From NCBI GenBank assembly GCA_900129595.1, contig FQWG01000004.1:248001-312000 (forward strand): a stretch of 64,000 bases of DNA, in the 5' to 3' direction. The DNA comes from Flavobacterium frigidimaris (GTDB lineage Bacteria > Bacteroidota > Bacteroidia > Flavobacteriales > Flavobacteriaceae). This document shows, in pieces, positions 52,595 through 62,013 of the stretch. The notes beneath the pieces are model-generated. The model did not search any database, was not told the DNA's origin, and saw only the letters and a program-made list of their open reading frames with translations. Within the stretch, counting starts at the first letter, position 1. Every line of letters starts with the position of its first letter. Position numbers and translations under genes: made by a program.

Positions 52595-52984
52595 TTGGAA
52601 AATCATATAGCATACGAGAAGGTTAGAAATCGAGAATGTGATTTTATAGTCGAATATCGTTTTTTTTCAGGAGAAGAGGGAGGTAGAAAAACTGGAAATC
52701 CTATTCAGGGTTATCGTTCAGATTTTATGTATTCCGGTGATGAAAATCTAAAAAAATTATGGATGATCTGGCCAGAATTTTTAGATAACGAAAATAATAT
52801 CATTTTAGATAAAACTATACGTGTTCCAACTTCTGGTAAGGCAAAAATGTGGATATTAAATGAAACATTGTATGAATTACATAGAGAGAGAATTAAAATT
52901 GGATTAAAAGGTTTTTTTATGGAAGGGCCTCATAAAGTTGCGGAATGTGAAGTGATTGAAATTGTTAATCTTAGTTTAAAATAA
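52595..52984 (+). CDS. Stand-alone EF-Tu domain III-like protein
   Basis: The protein has 129 residues from a TTG start at 52595, 6 nt after the GH3 stop; no ATG in the frame is early enough. DFIVEYRFFSGEEGGRKTGNPIQGYRSDFMY resembles the start of EF-Tu domain III (xxEEGGRHTPFxxGYRPQF), and the C-terminal RIKIGLKGFFMEGPHKVAECEVIEI resembles its last strands (FAIREGGRTVGAGVVAKI). No GTPase domain is present. It could be a beta-barrel protein of other function. It is probably translationally coupled to the GH3 gene. Confidence 0.65.
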   Translation: MENHIAYEKVRNRECDFIVEYRFFSGEEGGRKTGNPIQGYRSDFMYSGDENLKKLWMIWPEFLDNENNIILDKTIRVPTSGKAKMWILNETLYELHRERIKIGLKGFFMEGPHKVAECEVIEIVNLSLK

Positions 52985-53103
52985 ATGTTATTAAATAATG
53001 ACATGAGCAGATTTCAGTTGAATTAACATTTTTAATTCCTAATTTCGTTTAACAAAATACATATTACATCTTCACAAACAGAAGATTTTTAAAATAAAAT
53101 AGC

Positions 53104-54783
53104 ATGAAAGAAACCAAACATATATCAAGATCAAGAGCGCAGGAATCATCTGCGGCAATAGAAAGAATGTACATTACAATGCGCCATTTATTCAACCGTG
53201 GTTTTTATAAACCAATGGGAGTTTCGGGTGATGGCTTGCGTGAATCATTATTAGCCTTACGTCCGGAAATTTACGGAAATATAGGCGAAGAAAAAGTAGA
53301 ACTTAACGGACTTCTGTATGTTATAGAACGTTTACCAATAGGTATTGAACAATGTCGATTTATCAATTTAACCTCTGATGAAGGATATTCTAAATCACAT
53401 TTTGAGGCCATTGTTCCTCCAAAAAGACGAAGAAATTGTTATAGGATTGATGAGGAACAAATGAATGTTGAAATCACCCGAGGGCGTTCAGACATTTATG
53501 ATATCCTGACGCATTTGACTTTTATTTTCATTGAATCTCATAAAATTAAAAACAGAGTTTTATTAGACGATGGCGGGGAAGTTTCCCGTGATTGGATGAA
53601 ATTAGAGCAGGCCGTAATGCAAACTAAAAAATTGCCTTTAATTGAGAAAGAAAAAGCAATTTCGCATGTTGCCAATATATTAGGAAGAACTTTTGAAGAG
53701 GTTCTGGATATATATGAAGCATTTGGATCTGAAGAAACTCCGGACCGTTTTCTTCATGTTATTTATTGGTTAGGAAAGTTGGCAATCGAAGAAGTGGTTG
53801 ACAATAATAAACGTACTATAACTTTTAGTCCTGTTCTTAGAGAACGTTTAGGACATCATATTCACGGCGAAATATGGGCAACCAATATCAAGGAGGTTTT
53901 AAAGACAAATAACCTGCTAAAACGCCCAATTCATGTAATAAGTGCCAATATGCACAGCGTTATGAATTCTATTTTTGCAACACCGTTGTTGAAAACGAAA
54001 TTCAAGGACAAGTCTGATTTTTATATTTATGAAGAATTAAGCAAATCCGGAGCCAAAGAAATTAGAAGCCAGGTAGAAGAACTGGCATTAAAAAATGGTA
54101 TGATTTCGCTGCCAGATAGTTCAGGGACTAATATCGATGTTCAGATTTTTGATACGGCAAAAATTGACTGGGCAAAAACGGGATTTCCAAAAGCAGCTCT
54201 TGATGAAGCTAAACCAGTTATTATTGTAATGGATTATGCTTTTGGTGAGCAGGCTTATGAAACTATCGATGAGTTATTAAAACCTTATAAAAAAGAAACG
54301 TTATTGAATGTAGCTTCAGTTTCAATAATGGGTAAAGCCGGAATTCTGGAAGGCGGAAAAGGTGATATCATGATCCCGACTGCACATATAAACGAAGGAA
54401 CCGCGGATAATTATTTCTTCGAAAATGAATTAAAAGGAGCAATGTTTGAGGGAAATGATATTGCAGTTTTTGAAGGTGCAATGGTTACTGTTTTAGGAAC
54501 ATCACTACAGAACAGAGATTTATTGAAATTCTTTCACGAATCGACCTGGGGAGTAATTGGTCTTGAGATGGAAGGATCTTATTATCAGAAAGCCATTCAG
54601 TCAGCATCAAAAATTAGAAAAAGCGTACCACACGATATCAAAGTGCGTTATGCTTATTATGCCTCAGATAATCCTCTGGAAACAGGAAGCACCTTAGCTT
54701 CAGGCGGATTAGGAACAACGGGTGTAAAGCCTACCTATTTGATTACTATTAAAATTTTGGAACAAATTTTCAACGTAAAATAA
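53104..54783 (+). CDS. Conserved protein with nucleoside-phosphorylase-like C-terminal half (possibly DUF6909)
   Basis: The protein has 559 residues. The N-terminal ~270 residues (RAQESSAAIERMYITMRHLFNRGFY ... RGRSDIYDILTHLTFIFIESHKI) are not recognised. The C-terminal half contains PVIIVMDYAFGEQAYETIDEL, GKAGILEGGKGDIMIPT and GVIGLEMEGSYYQKAI. The last contains the M-E-G/S motif used by nucleoside phosphorylases and nucleosidases, and GDIMIPT resembles their GD-x-x-IPT. It could act on a nucleoside or nucleotide, but this is inference. The DUF name is from memory. Stand-alone gene with its own terminator. Confidence 0.8.
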   Translation: MKETKHISRSRAQESSAAIERMYITMRHLFNRGFYKPMGVSGDGLRESLLALRPEIYGNIGEEKVELNGLLYVIERLPIGIEQCRFINLTSDEGYSKSHFEAIVPPKRRRNCYRIDEEQMNVEITRGRSDIYDILTHLTFIFIESHKIKNRVLLDDGGEVSRDWMKLEQAVMQTKKLPLIEKEKAISHVANILGRTFEEVLDIYEAFGSEETPDRFLHVIYWLGKLAIEEVVDNNKRTITFSPVLRERLGHHIHGEIWATNIKEVLKTNNLLKRPIHVISANMHSVMNSIFATPLLKTKFKDKSDFYIYEELSKSGAKEIRSQVEELALKNGMISLPDSSGTNIDVQIFDTAKIDWAKTGFPKAALDEAKPVIIVMDYAFGEQAYETIDELLKPYKKETLLNVASVSIMGKAGILEGGKGDIMIPTAHINEGTADNYFFENELKGAMFEGNDIAVFEGAMVTVLGTSLQNRDLLKFFHESTWGVIGLEMEGSYYQKAIQSASKIRKSVPHDIKVRYAYYASDNPLETGSTLASGGLGTTGVKPTYLITIKILEQIFNVK

Positions 54784-54842
54784 ATTGATAAATGATTATT
54801 TCAAAATAGTCACAATCAGTAAATATGAGACTAAGATTTATA

Positions 54843-54877
54843 AAACTGCCTAATTATTTTTAGGCAGTTTTTTTTTA
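54843..54877 (+). terminator. Terminator after the nucleosidase-like gene
   Basis: Stem AAACTGCCTAA / TTAGGCAGTTT and nine T. Confidence 0.85.
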
Positions 54878-54932
54878 GAATAGTTTCTATAATTTTCAAA
54901 TCAGTTACATTTGCGATGTATAAATAATTAAT

Positions 54933-55916
54933 ATGAAAAGAATACTTATTACCGGAGCAGCAGGATTTTTAGGATCGCATTTGTGCGACCGATTCATAAA
55001 AGAAGGCTATTATGTTATTGGAATGGATAATCTGATTACGGGAGATCTTAAAAACATTGAACATTTATTCAAACTTGAAAATTTCGAATTTTATCATCAC
55101 GACATCACGAAGTTTGTGCACATTCCGGGTGATTTAGATTATATTTTGCATTTTGCTTCACCCGCAAGTCCAATAGATTATTTAAAAATCCCAATTCAGA
55201 CTTTAAAAGTCGGATCTCTGGGAACTCATAATCTTTTAGGTTTGGCACGAGTAAAAAAAGCGAGAATTTTGATCGCTTCAACATCTGAAGTTTACGGAGA
55301 TCCATTGGTTCATCCTCAAACGGAAGAGTATTACGGAAACGTAAATACAATTGGCCCGCGTGGCGTTTACGATGAGGCAAAACGTTTTCAGGAATCAATT
55401 ACAATGGCTTACCATACATTTCATGGAGTAGAAACCAGAATAGTGCGTATTTTTAATACCTACGGACCAAGAATGCGTTTGAATGACGGACGTGTAATTC
55501 CGGCTTTTATCGGACAAGCTTTACGCGGCGAAGATTTAACCATTTTTGGAGACGGAATGCAAACCCGTTCTTTTTGTTATGTTGATGATCAGGTCGAAGG
55601 TATTTTCAGATTATTGCATTCAGATTATGTATATCCCGTAAATATTGGTAATCCGGACGAAATTACAATTAAAGATTTTGCAGAAGAGATCATTAAATTA
55701 ACGGGAACGAATCAAAAGGTAGTCTACCATCCATTACCAATAAACGATCCTTTACAACGCCAGCCAGACACTACAAAAGCAAAAGAATTATTAGGTTGGG
55801 AAGCAAAAGTAGATCGCGCTGAAGGAATGAAGATTACGTATGATTATTTCAGGTCGCTTTCAAAAGAAGAACTTTCAAAAGAAGAACACAAAGATTTTTC
55901 AAGTTATATAAAATAA
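54933..55916 (+). CDS. SDR-family NAD-dependent epimerase, UDP-glucuronate decarboxylase type
   Basis: The protein has 327 residues. Rossmann motif [20 protein letters not shown] (~5-24), [15 protein letters not shown], the catalytic Ser-Tyr-Lys region ([23 protein letters not shown] and [10 protein letters not shown]), and [19 protein letters not shown] are typical of UDP-xylose synthase (UXS/ArnA-like). It would make UDP-xylose for surface sugars. A TACATTTG box lies at 54906-54913. No other polysaccharide genes are adjacent. Confidence 0.9.
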   Translation: MKRILITGAAGFLGSHLCDRFIKEGYYVIGMDNLITGDLKNIEHLFKLENFEFYHHDITKFVHIPGDLDYILHFASPASPIDYLKIPIQTLKVGSLGTHNLLGLARVKKARILIASTSEVYGDPLVHPQTEEYYGNVNTIGPRGVYDEAKRFQESITMAYHTFHGVETRIVRIFNTYGPRMRLNDGRVIPAFIGQALRGEDLTIFGDGMQTRSFCYVDDQVEGIFRLLHSDYVYPVNIGNPDEITIKDFAEEIIKLTGTNQKVVYHPLPINDPLQRQPDTTKAKELLGWEAKVDRAEGMKITYDYFRSLSKEELSKEEHKDFSSYIK

Positions 55917-55920
55917 AAAA

Positions 55921-55957
55921 ACGGGCAAATATTCAATAAATATTTGCCCGTTTTCGT
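55921..55957 (+). terminator. Terminator after the epimerase gene
   Basis: Perfect stem ACGGGCAAATATT / AATATTTGCCCGT with a 5-nt loop and short T-run; A-run on the left may serve the minus strand too. Confidence 0.85.
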
Positions 55958-55983
55958 TTATAATGAGTTACTTAAAAAACGGC

Positions 55984-56514
55984 TTATTTTTTATATCCAA
56001 TTTTCACCCGTTCACTTTCTTTTTCTTTCTTTTCAGTCAATTCGTCCAGATAAGAAAAAACCAATTCAATATTTTTATCGTGATTTTCTAACTTCTTTTG
56101 GATTTGAAGAATATCAACTTTAATTTCTGTTGTATCCAAAAGCATCTGTCTCACTTTGGTGAAAATGCGCATGATCTGTATATTGGTCTGAATTGCTTTA
56201 TCGCTTTTTAGAACGCTGGAAAGCATTAAAACCCCATGTTCTGTGAAAGCTGAAGGTAAATATTTTTGATGTTCTCCTCTTCCTTTTTTTAAGGTCACAA
56301 TTTGTGACCTTAAAGAATCGGATTCTATTTTAGTAAGTTCAAACATAAAATCCTCAGGAAATCGTGATAAATTTCTTTTAACAGCTTGTTTTAATGCCTT
56401 GGTTTCAATTCCGTAAAGAGAGGCTAAATCACGATCGAGCATCACTTTTTGATTGCGGATATAATATATTTTAGTAGAAATAGTTTCTTCAGAAAGTAAA
56501 GACTGATCTTCCAT
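55984..56514 (-). CDS. ORF6N domain DNA-binding protein
   Basis: The protein has 176 residues. ISTKIYYIRNQKVMLDRDLASLYGIETKALKQAVKRNLSRFPEDFMFEL is the ORF6N (KilA-N-type) domain, about residues 10-60. YLPSAFTEHGVLMLSSVLKSDKAIQTNIQIMRIF follows, and a coiled-coil tail ends the chain. Such proteins are common in phages and integrated elements but also occur singly in Bacteroidota chromosomes. No phage or integrase gene is nearby, so it is likely a domesticated single gene. Confidence 0.88.
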   Translation of the reverse strand: MEDQSLLSEETISTKIYYIRNQKVMLDRDLASLYGIETKALKQAVKRNLSRFPEDFMFELTKIESDSLRSQIVTLKKGRGEHQKYLPSAFTEHGVLMLSSVLKSDKAIQTNIQIMRIFTKVRQMLLDTTEIKVDILQIQKKLENHDKNIELVFSYLDELTEKKEKESERVKIGYKK

Positions 56515-56765
56515 AGATTTTTAATTAAAAAAATCAAATGTAAGATTTTATTTATATTAAATATAAGATTGAAAATTTTTCTAGTGAAAGTGAAGTTTAA
56601 AATTCATTTTTAAATATAAAATAGAAATCATTTGCGAACTTAATTTTGATCAAAAAAAATAGCATCAAATTACTAACAAAGGAGAATCAACAAGTTTTTA
56701 AGATTTAATTATTTTTTACGTACAAAAGCAATTATTTTTGCACCACAACTAAATACAACTATACC

Positions 56766-58040
56766 ATGACAATTTTACTATTGGGATCAGGCGGAAGAGA
56801 GCATGCTTTTGCGTGGAAAATGATTCAGAGTCCGCTTTGCGAAAAACTTTTTGTTGCACCAGGAAATGCGGGAACAGCTGCAATTGCTACAAACGTTGCA
56901 ATGTCTCCAACTGATTTTGAAGCTATAAAAGCATTTGTAATTAAGGAAAATGTAAAAATGGTGGTCGTAGGGCCAGAAGATCCTTTGGTAAAAGGGATTT
57001 ACGATTATTTTAAAAATGACGAAAGTTTACAGCATATTCCGGTTATTGGACCATCAAAATTAGGGGCTCAATTAGAAGGAAGTAAAGAATTTGCTAAGGA
57101 GTTTCTAATGAAACACAACATTCCAACAGCAGCTTACGACAGTTTTACTGCAGCAACAGTTGAGAAAGGATGTACATTTCTTGAGACATTACAACCTCCA
57201 TACGTTTTAAAAGCAGATGGTTTAGCGGCGGGAAAAGGAGTTTTGATTATTCAGGATCTTGAAGAAGCTAAAACCGAATTAAGAAACATGTTGGTTCACG
57301 AAAAATTTGGAGCAGCAAGTTCAAAAGTAGTAATTGAAGAATTTCTTGACGGAATCGAATTAAGCTGTTTTGTTTTAACGGACGGAAAAAGCTATAAAAT
57401 TCTTCCAACAGCAAAAGATTACAAACGTATTGGAGAAGGCGATACAGGATTAAATACAGGCGGAATGGGAGCAGTTTCCCCGGTTCCTTATGTTGATGCT
57501 GTTTTGATGGAAAAAATCGAAACTCGTATCGTAAAACCAACAATCGAAGGATTCCAGAAAGACGGAATCGAATATAAAGGATTTGTATTTATTGGTTTGA
57601 TCAATGTAAAAAACGAACCAATAGTTATTGAATACAACGTGAGAATGGGAGATCCTGAGACTGAAGTTGTTGTGCCAAGATTAAAATCTGATTTGGTTGA
57701 ATTGTTTCAGTCAGTGGCAGATCAAAAGTTAGATACTTTCGAATTGGAGGTTGACCCAAGAAGTGCGACTACAATTATGGTGGTTTCCGGCGGATATCCT
57801 GAAGATTTTGATAAAGGAAAAGTAATTACAGGTTTAGAAAATATTACCGATTCGATCGTTTTTCATGCTGGAACAAAATTAGATGGCGATAAAGTCGTTA
57901 GTAATGGAGGACGTGTATTGACTGTAACATCTTATGGAGACGATTTTCAACAGGCCATAAAAAAATCTTACCAAAATATAGATAAACTAAATTTTGATAA
58001 GATGTATTTTAGAAAAGATATTGGCTTCGACTTACTTTAA
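56766..58040 (+). CDS. purD: Phosphoribosylamine-glycine ligase
   Basis: The protein has 424 residues. ATP-grasp ligase with ILLLGSGGREHAFAWKM at the start, VVVGPEDPLVKGI, PPYVLKADGLAAGKGVLI (ATP lid), GLNTGGMGAVSPVPYV, and NVRMGDPETEVVVPRL (metal-binding). It makes glycinamide ribonucleotide in purine synthesis. A TATTTTTG box is at 56733-56740. Its last 9 nt overlap the convergent 76-residue gene. Confidence 0.96.
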   Translation: MTILLLGSGGREHAFAWKMIQSPLCEKLFVAPGNAGTAAIATNVAMSPTDFEAIKAFVIKENVKMVVVGPEDPLVKGIYDYFKNDESLQHIPVIGPSKLGAQLEGSKEFAKEFLMKHNIPTAAYDSFTAATVEKGCTFLETLQPPYVLKADGLAAGKGVLIIQDLEEAKTELRNMLVHEKFGAASSKVVIEEFLDGIELSCFVLTDGKSYKILPTAKDYKRIGEGDTGLNTGGMGAVSPVPYVDAVLMEKIETRIVKPTIEGFQKDGIEYKGFVFIGLINVKNEPIVIEYNVRMGDPETEVVVPRLKSDLVELFQSVADQKLDTFELEVDPRSATTIMVVSGGYPEDFDKGKVITGLENITDSIVFHAGTKLDGDKVVSNGGRVLTVTSYGDDFQQAIKKSYQNIDKLNFDKMYFRKDIGFDLL

Positions 58041-58262
58041 AAAAGAGTGAGCTGTAGTATCTTGATTTTCCGTTCCGGCGTCATCAAAAATGCGTAATTG
58101 TTTAATCCAATAAACGATTGCGCATGCGCAGATGATCATAAAAATCCAGTTAATAGTATTAGCACCAAACCAAGTAACAAGTTCTAGGTGACGTAAAAAG
58201 TCAAGTGGAGCAAATAAAATGTTAACGAATAAGTATTGTATTCCTTCAAAAAAAGCTGTCAT
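58032..58262 (-). CDS. Small membrane protein (possibly DUF6341)
   Basis: The protein has 76 residues. TAFFEGIQYLFVNILFAPLDFLRHLELVTWFGANTINWIFMIICACAIVYWIKQL gives one or two membrane helices, and a polar tail follows. Convergent with purD and overlapping it by 9 nt. The pairing with purD and the family number are from memory and tentative. Confidence 0.7.
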   Translation of the reverse strand: MTAFFEGIQYLFVNILFAPLDFLRHLELVTWFGANTINWIFMIICACAIVYWIKQLRIFDDAGTENQDTTAHSFLK

Positions 58263-58399
58263 AATTTATAAAATTATATGTTATTTATTGTTTTTAACGC
58301 ATTGAAGACAAAATTCAATAAAGAATCTTTTTTCAACTTGTTGGTTTTCCTTTTTAAACAAGTATTATATTTACAATCACAAAAGTATAAAATATCCTT

Positions 58400-59329
58400 A
58401 TGATAACAAGTGTTTTTAAAAAATCTACGCCATTAAATTATTCATTGGTCGTAATTTTGATACTGGTTTTCTTTTTTATTTTTCAAATTAAAGATCCATC
58501 ATGGGTGAGTTCTTATTTTTTGGCGTTTCAAAAAGTAAGTTCCCTGCTCTTTATTTTGGCTTCATTTTTCCTGATTAATTTCATTGTAAAAAAAAACGGC
58601 CTCAGTAAAGACAACGGTTACACGATATTTTTTTACTTATTGTTTATATTATTTTTCCCCACGATTTTTAATAATGCCAATGTTGTATATGCCAACTTTT
58701 TTATACTGTTGGCACTTCGAAGATTGATTTCGCTGCAATCCTTAAAATCATCAAAAGAAAAAATATTTGACGCCTCTTTTTGGATTTTAATAGCCTCTTT
58801 ATTTCAATTTTGGTGTATTCTTTTCTTAATATTGGTTTTTATATCCATCGTTTTTCATGTTTCGAGAGATTACAGAAACTGGATTTTACCTTTTGTAGCC
58901 CTTTTAGCAGTATCAATAATCTTTTTACTGATCTCTTTAATCTTCCATATTGATTTAGTTCAGTTTTTTCAGAAACATGCGGTGATCGATTTTAATATTA
59001 ATTATTTCAAGAACAATTATGAAAATGGGGCACTTTCGATATATGTTGCAGTAGCTTTGTTTTTTGTAACTTCTATGTTGACAACGCTGTCAAACAGACC
59101 ACAGATTGTACATTCATCCTATAAAAAAATTGTAGCCTGTTTTTTTATTGCAGCACTTGTTTTTATTGTTTCGCCAAATAAAAGTAATGATCTGCTATTG
59201 TTTAGCATTGCACCTTTGACGATTATGGCTTCAAGTCATGTAGAATATATGCAGCAAAAACTCAATAATGAAATTGTCTTTTATGTATTGATTTTGTGTA
59301 GTTTATTTACGTTTTTCTCACAGTTATAA
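58400..59329 (+). CDS. Polytopic membrane protein (possibly DUF6427)
   Basis: The protein has 309 residues with about eight to nine hydrophobic helices, rich in Phe and Ile. A first segment is ILILVFFFIFQIKDPSWVSSYFLAFQKVS and the last is EIVFYVLILCSLFTFFSQL. No catalytic motif recognised. It ends 6 nt inside the convergent upp gene. The family name is tentative; function unknown. Confidence 0.75.
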   Translation: MITSVFKKSTPLNYSLVVILILVFFFIFQIKDPSWVSSYFLAFQKVSSLLFILASFFLINFIVKKNGLSKDNGYTIFFYLLFILFFPTIFNNANVVYANFFILLALRRLISLQSLKSSKEKIFDASFWILIASLFQFWCILFLILVFISIVFHVSRDYRNWILPFVALLAVSIIFLLISLIFHIDLVQFFQKHAVIDFNINYFKNNYENGALSIYVAVALFFVTSMLTTLSNRPQIVHSSYKKIVACFFIAALVFIVSPNKSNDLLLFSIAPLTIMASSHVEYMQQKLNNEIVFYVLILCSLFTFFSQL

Positions 59330-59977
59330 TTTACTGCCGTAAGAAAGATCACCAGCGTCACCAAGACCCGGAACAATGTAGTTTTTCTCATTTAAATTTT
59401 CATCCAAAGAAGCTACCCATAAATGACAGTCTTCAGGAAGACTTTTTTCAAGAAGCGCAATTCCTTCAGGAGCAGCAATAACCACGACAATATGAATCTC
59501 TTTTGGAGTAGCATTTTGAACTAATTTTTCATGAACCGCAACGATAGACTGACCGGTTGCCAACATTGGATCAAGCAGCAAAACAGTTTTATCATTGATA
59601 TTCGAAACCGCTTGATATTCAACTCTAATTTCGAATTCTTCATCATTATTTGGATGGTAGCGACAAGCCGAAACAAAGCTGTTTTCTGCATGATCAAAGT
59701 AGTTCAAAAAGCCATTATGAAGCGGTAAACCAGCTCTTAAAATGGAACATAAAACCAAATCACTTTCGATTTCAGTGGTTTGTTTAATACCAAGCGGGGT
59801 CTGAATTTCGACATTTTTATATGACAAATCTTTGCTCAGTTCATATGCCATAATTTCGCCAATTCGCTCAATATTTCTTCGAAAACGCATGCTGTCGTTT
59901 TGAACATTTATATTTCTGATTTGACCTAAAAAATGATTTAATACGCTATTATTCTCAGATATATAATGGATTTTCAT
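59324..59977 (-). CDS. upp: Uracil phosphoribosyltransferase
   Basis: The protein has 217 residues. SILRAGLPLHNGFLNYFDHA and the PRPP loop VLLLDPMLATGQSIVAVHEKL (~133-153) are diagnostic, and the C-terminal VASLDENLNEKNYIVPGLGDAGD is the uracil-binding loop. It makes UMP from uracil and PRPP (pyrimidine salvage). Confidence 0.94.
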   Translation of the reverse strand: MKIHYISENNSVLNHFLGQIRNINVQNDSMRFRRNIERIGEIMAYELSKDLSYKNVEIQTPLGIKQTTEIESDLVLCSILRAGLPLHNGFLNYFDHAENSFVSACRYHPNNDEEFEIRVEYQAVSNINDKTVLLLDPMLATGQSIVAVHEKLVQNATPKEIHIVVVIAAPEGIALLEKSLPEDCHLWVASLDENLNEKNYIVPGLGDAGDLSYGSKL

Positions 59978-60087
59978 AATAAAATTTTAGAATTATCAAT
60001 GGTTACAACACGATAACGAAAAAAAAATCGTTTTATTCGCACGATAAAAGTATAAAAAGTATCTTTGTAACTCTAACAAATAAAGAC

Positions 60088-60693
60088 ATGTTTTCAAAAT
60101 TAGCATATTCTGTTTTCGAACAAAGCATCAAAGATTATCATCAATTTGATAATGTTGATCAACCTATCAACAATCCTTATCCTAAGGATAAATTCGAGCA
60201 TTTATTGTATTTAAAAAACTGGATTGACACTGTTCAATGGCATTTTGAAGATATTATTCGTGATCCGCAAATTGATCCTGTAGCAGCATTGACTTTAAAA
60301 AGAAGAATCGATGCCTCTAATCAGGAACGTACTGATATGGTAGAATACATAGATAGTTATTTTTTACAAAAATACAGTGATGTAAAAGTAAAAGATGGTG
60401 CAAAAATCAATTCTGAAAGTCCTGCCTGGGCTTTTGACAGATTGTCTATTTTAGCATTAAAGATTTATCATATGCAGGAAGAAGCTAATCGCGCAGAGGC
60501 TTCACAAGAGCACAGAGATAAATGTCAGGAAAAATTGAACATTCTTTTAGAACAAAGAACGGATTTATCAACAGCAATTGATGATTTATTGACTGACATA
60601 GAAAATGGAGATAAATTCATGAAAGTGTACAAACAAATGAAGATGTACAATGACGATGAATTGAATCCTGTCTTATACCAAAATAAGAAATAA
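60088..60693 (+). CDS. DUF4254 family protein
   Basis: The protein has 201 residues, all-helical. YLKNWIDTVQWHFEDIIRDP, RRIDASNQERTDMVEYIDSYFL and SPAWAFDRLSILALKIYHMQEE fit DUF4254, which is usually paired with glycosyltransferases in Bacteroidota. A TATCTTTG box lies at 60060-60067, 21 nt before the ATG. Its stop abuts the next start with no gap, consistent with a coupled pair. Confidence 0.87.
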   Translation: MFSKLAYSVFEQSIKDYHQFDNVDQPINNPYPKDKFEHLLYLKNWIDTVQWHFEDIIRDPQIDPVAALTLKRRIDASNQERTDMVEYIDSYFLQKYSDVKVKDGAKINSESPAWAFDRLSILALKIYHMQEEANRAEASQEHRDKCQEKLNILLEQRTDLSTAIDDLLTDIENGDKFMKVYKQMKMYNDDELNPVLYQNKK

Positions 60694-61740
60694 TTGGCAC
60701 AATTGTCCAATAAAATTAAGCATATAGCCGTCATGAGACTTTCCGCAATGGGAGATGTCGCCATGACGGTTCCTGTTTTACGCGCTTTCGTAAAACAATA
60801 TCCGGAGGTAAAAATCACAGTCATTTCACGTCCGTTTTTTAAACCCTTTTTTGACGGAATTCCGAATTTGGAATTTTTTGCTTTTGATGAAAAAGAACGT
60901 CACAAAGGTTTCAAAGGACTTTTGAGATTGTTTAGCGATGTTAAAAAACTAAAAATTGATGCTTTCGCGGATCTTCATAATGTTTTAAGATCTAAGATTG
61001 TGAGCTTACTTTTCGCTTTAAGCGGAAAAAAAAGAGCTACAGTTGACAAAGGAAGAGAAGGTAAAAAAGAACTAACCCGTTCAGAAAATAAAATCTTCAG
61101 GCAATTGCCAACAATGTTCGAAAGACACGTAAAAGTGTTTAATGAACTTGGTTTTACTTTAGATTTATCGAATCCTCAATTTCCTGAGAAGGCAATTTTA
61201 AGTTCAGAAATTCTCGATATTATCGGCGACAATAATCAAAAGTTGGTAGGAATTGCACCTTTTGCACAATACGATTCTAAGGTTTATCCAAAGGATTTAA
61301 TGCAAGAAGTTATTGCAAAACTAGCTGAAAATAAAGCTAATAAAATTTTACTTTTTGGTGGAGGAAAGAAAGAAATCGAAATTCTGGATTCATTTGCAAA
61401 GCCATTTGAAAATGTAATTAATATGGCCGGAAAAATAAAATTTCAGCAGGAATTAGAATTGATAAGCAATCTCGATGTAATGCTTTCTATGGATTCCGGA
61501 AATGCCCATATTGCCGCAATGTTAGGTGTAAAAGTAATTACGCTTTGGGGAGCAACGCATCCGTACGCAGGTTTTTTACCTTTTAATCAAACTATTGAAA
61601 ACGCTTTGGTTTCAGATCGAAATCAATATCCAAAACTACCAACATCGGTTTATGGAAACAAGGTGGTTGAAGGCTACGAAGATGCGATGAGAAGTATTTC
61701 TCCCGATGAAATAGTCGGAAAAATCCAGAAAGTTTTGTAA
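60694..61740 (+). CDS. Family 9 glycosyltransferase (heptosyltransferase-like)
   Basis: The protein has 348 residues from the TTG at 60694, directly after the DUF4254 stop. The ATG at 60733 would remove the first beta-strand (HIAVMRLSAMGDVAMTVPVLRA), so the TTG or a non-standard start is preferred. RLSAMGDVAMTVPVLRA and the C-terminal DSGNAHIAAMLGVKVITLWGATHP are the GT9 donor-binding motifs. It probably adds a sugar to the lipopolysaccharide core or another surface glycan. Confidence 0.9.
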   Translation: MAQLSNKIKHIAVMRLSAMGDVAMTVPVLRAFVKQYPEVKITVISRPFFKPFFDGIPNLEFFAFDEKERHKGFKGLLRLFSDVKKLKIDAFADLHNVLRSKIVSLLFALSGKKRATVDKGREGKKELTRSENKIFRQLPTMFERHVKVFNELGFTLDLSNPQFPEKAILSSEILDIIGDNNQKLVGIAPFAQYDSKVYPKDLMQEVIAKLAENKANKILLFGGGKKEIEILDSFAKPFENVINMAGKIKFQQELELISNLDVMLSMDSGNAHIAAMLGVKVITLWGATHPYAGFLPFNQTIENALVSDRNQYPKLPTSVYGNKVVEGYEDAMRSISPDEIVGKIQKVL

Positions 61741-61767
61741 ATTTTAAGAACACTAAATTCCAATAAA

Positions 61768-61812
61768 AAAATTCCAAATCCCAATGATAAAGTTGGAATT
61801 TGGAATTTTTTT
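61768..61812 (+). terminator. Terminator after the GT9 gene
   Basis: Arms AAATTCCAAATCCCAA / TTGGAATTTGGAATTTTTT pair imperfectly, followed by a T-run. Confidence 0.65.
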
Positions 61813-61861
61813 ATTTTAAGATAAATCTTTGTTTATATTCAAAGTTGGTCTGCGCATTTTT

Positions 61862-61961
61862 GTCATCCTGAGGAACGAGGGATCTTCGCAAGTAGCTCGA
61901 CAATTTAAGAAAAATACTTTGTGTTAGTTTCTCGCGAAGATCCCTCGTTCCTCGGGATGAC
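61862..61961. repeat. Dispersed palindromic repeat, copy C
   Basis: It runs from GTCATCCTGAGGAACGAGGG to CCCTCGTTCCTCGGGATGAC (100 bp). About 30-bp near-perfect inverted arms (GTCATCC-AGGAACGAGGGATCTTCGC / GCGAAGATCCCTCGTTCCT-GGATGAC) flank a ~40-bp centre. Related to copies A and B. Confidence 0.85.
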
Positions 61962-62013
61962 AATGAGAACGGTTACTTTGTGTAAAACTTTGTCAAAGAT
62001 TATTAATCATTTT

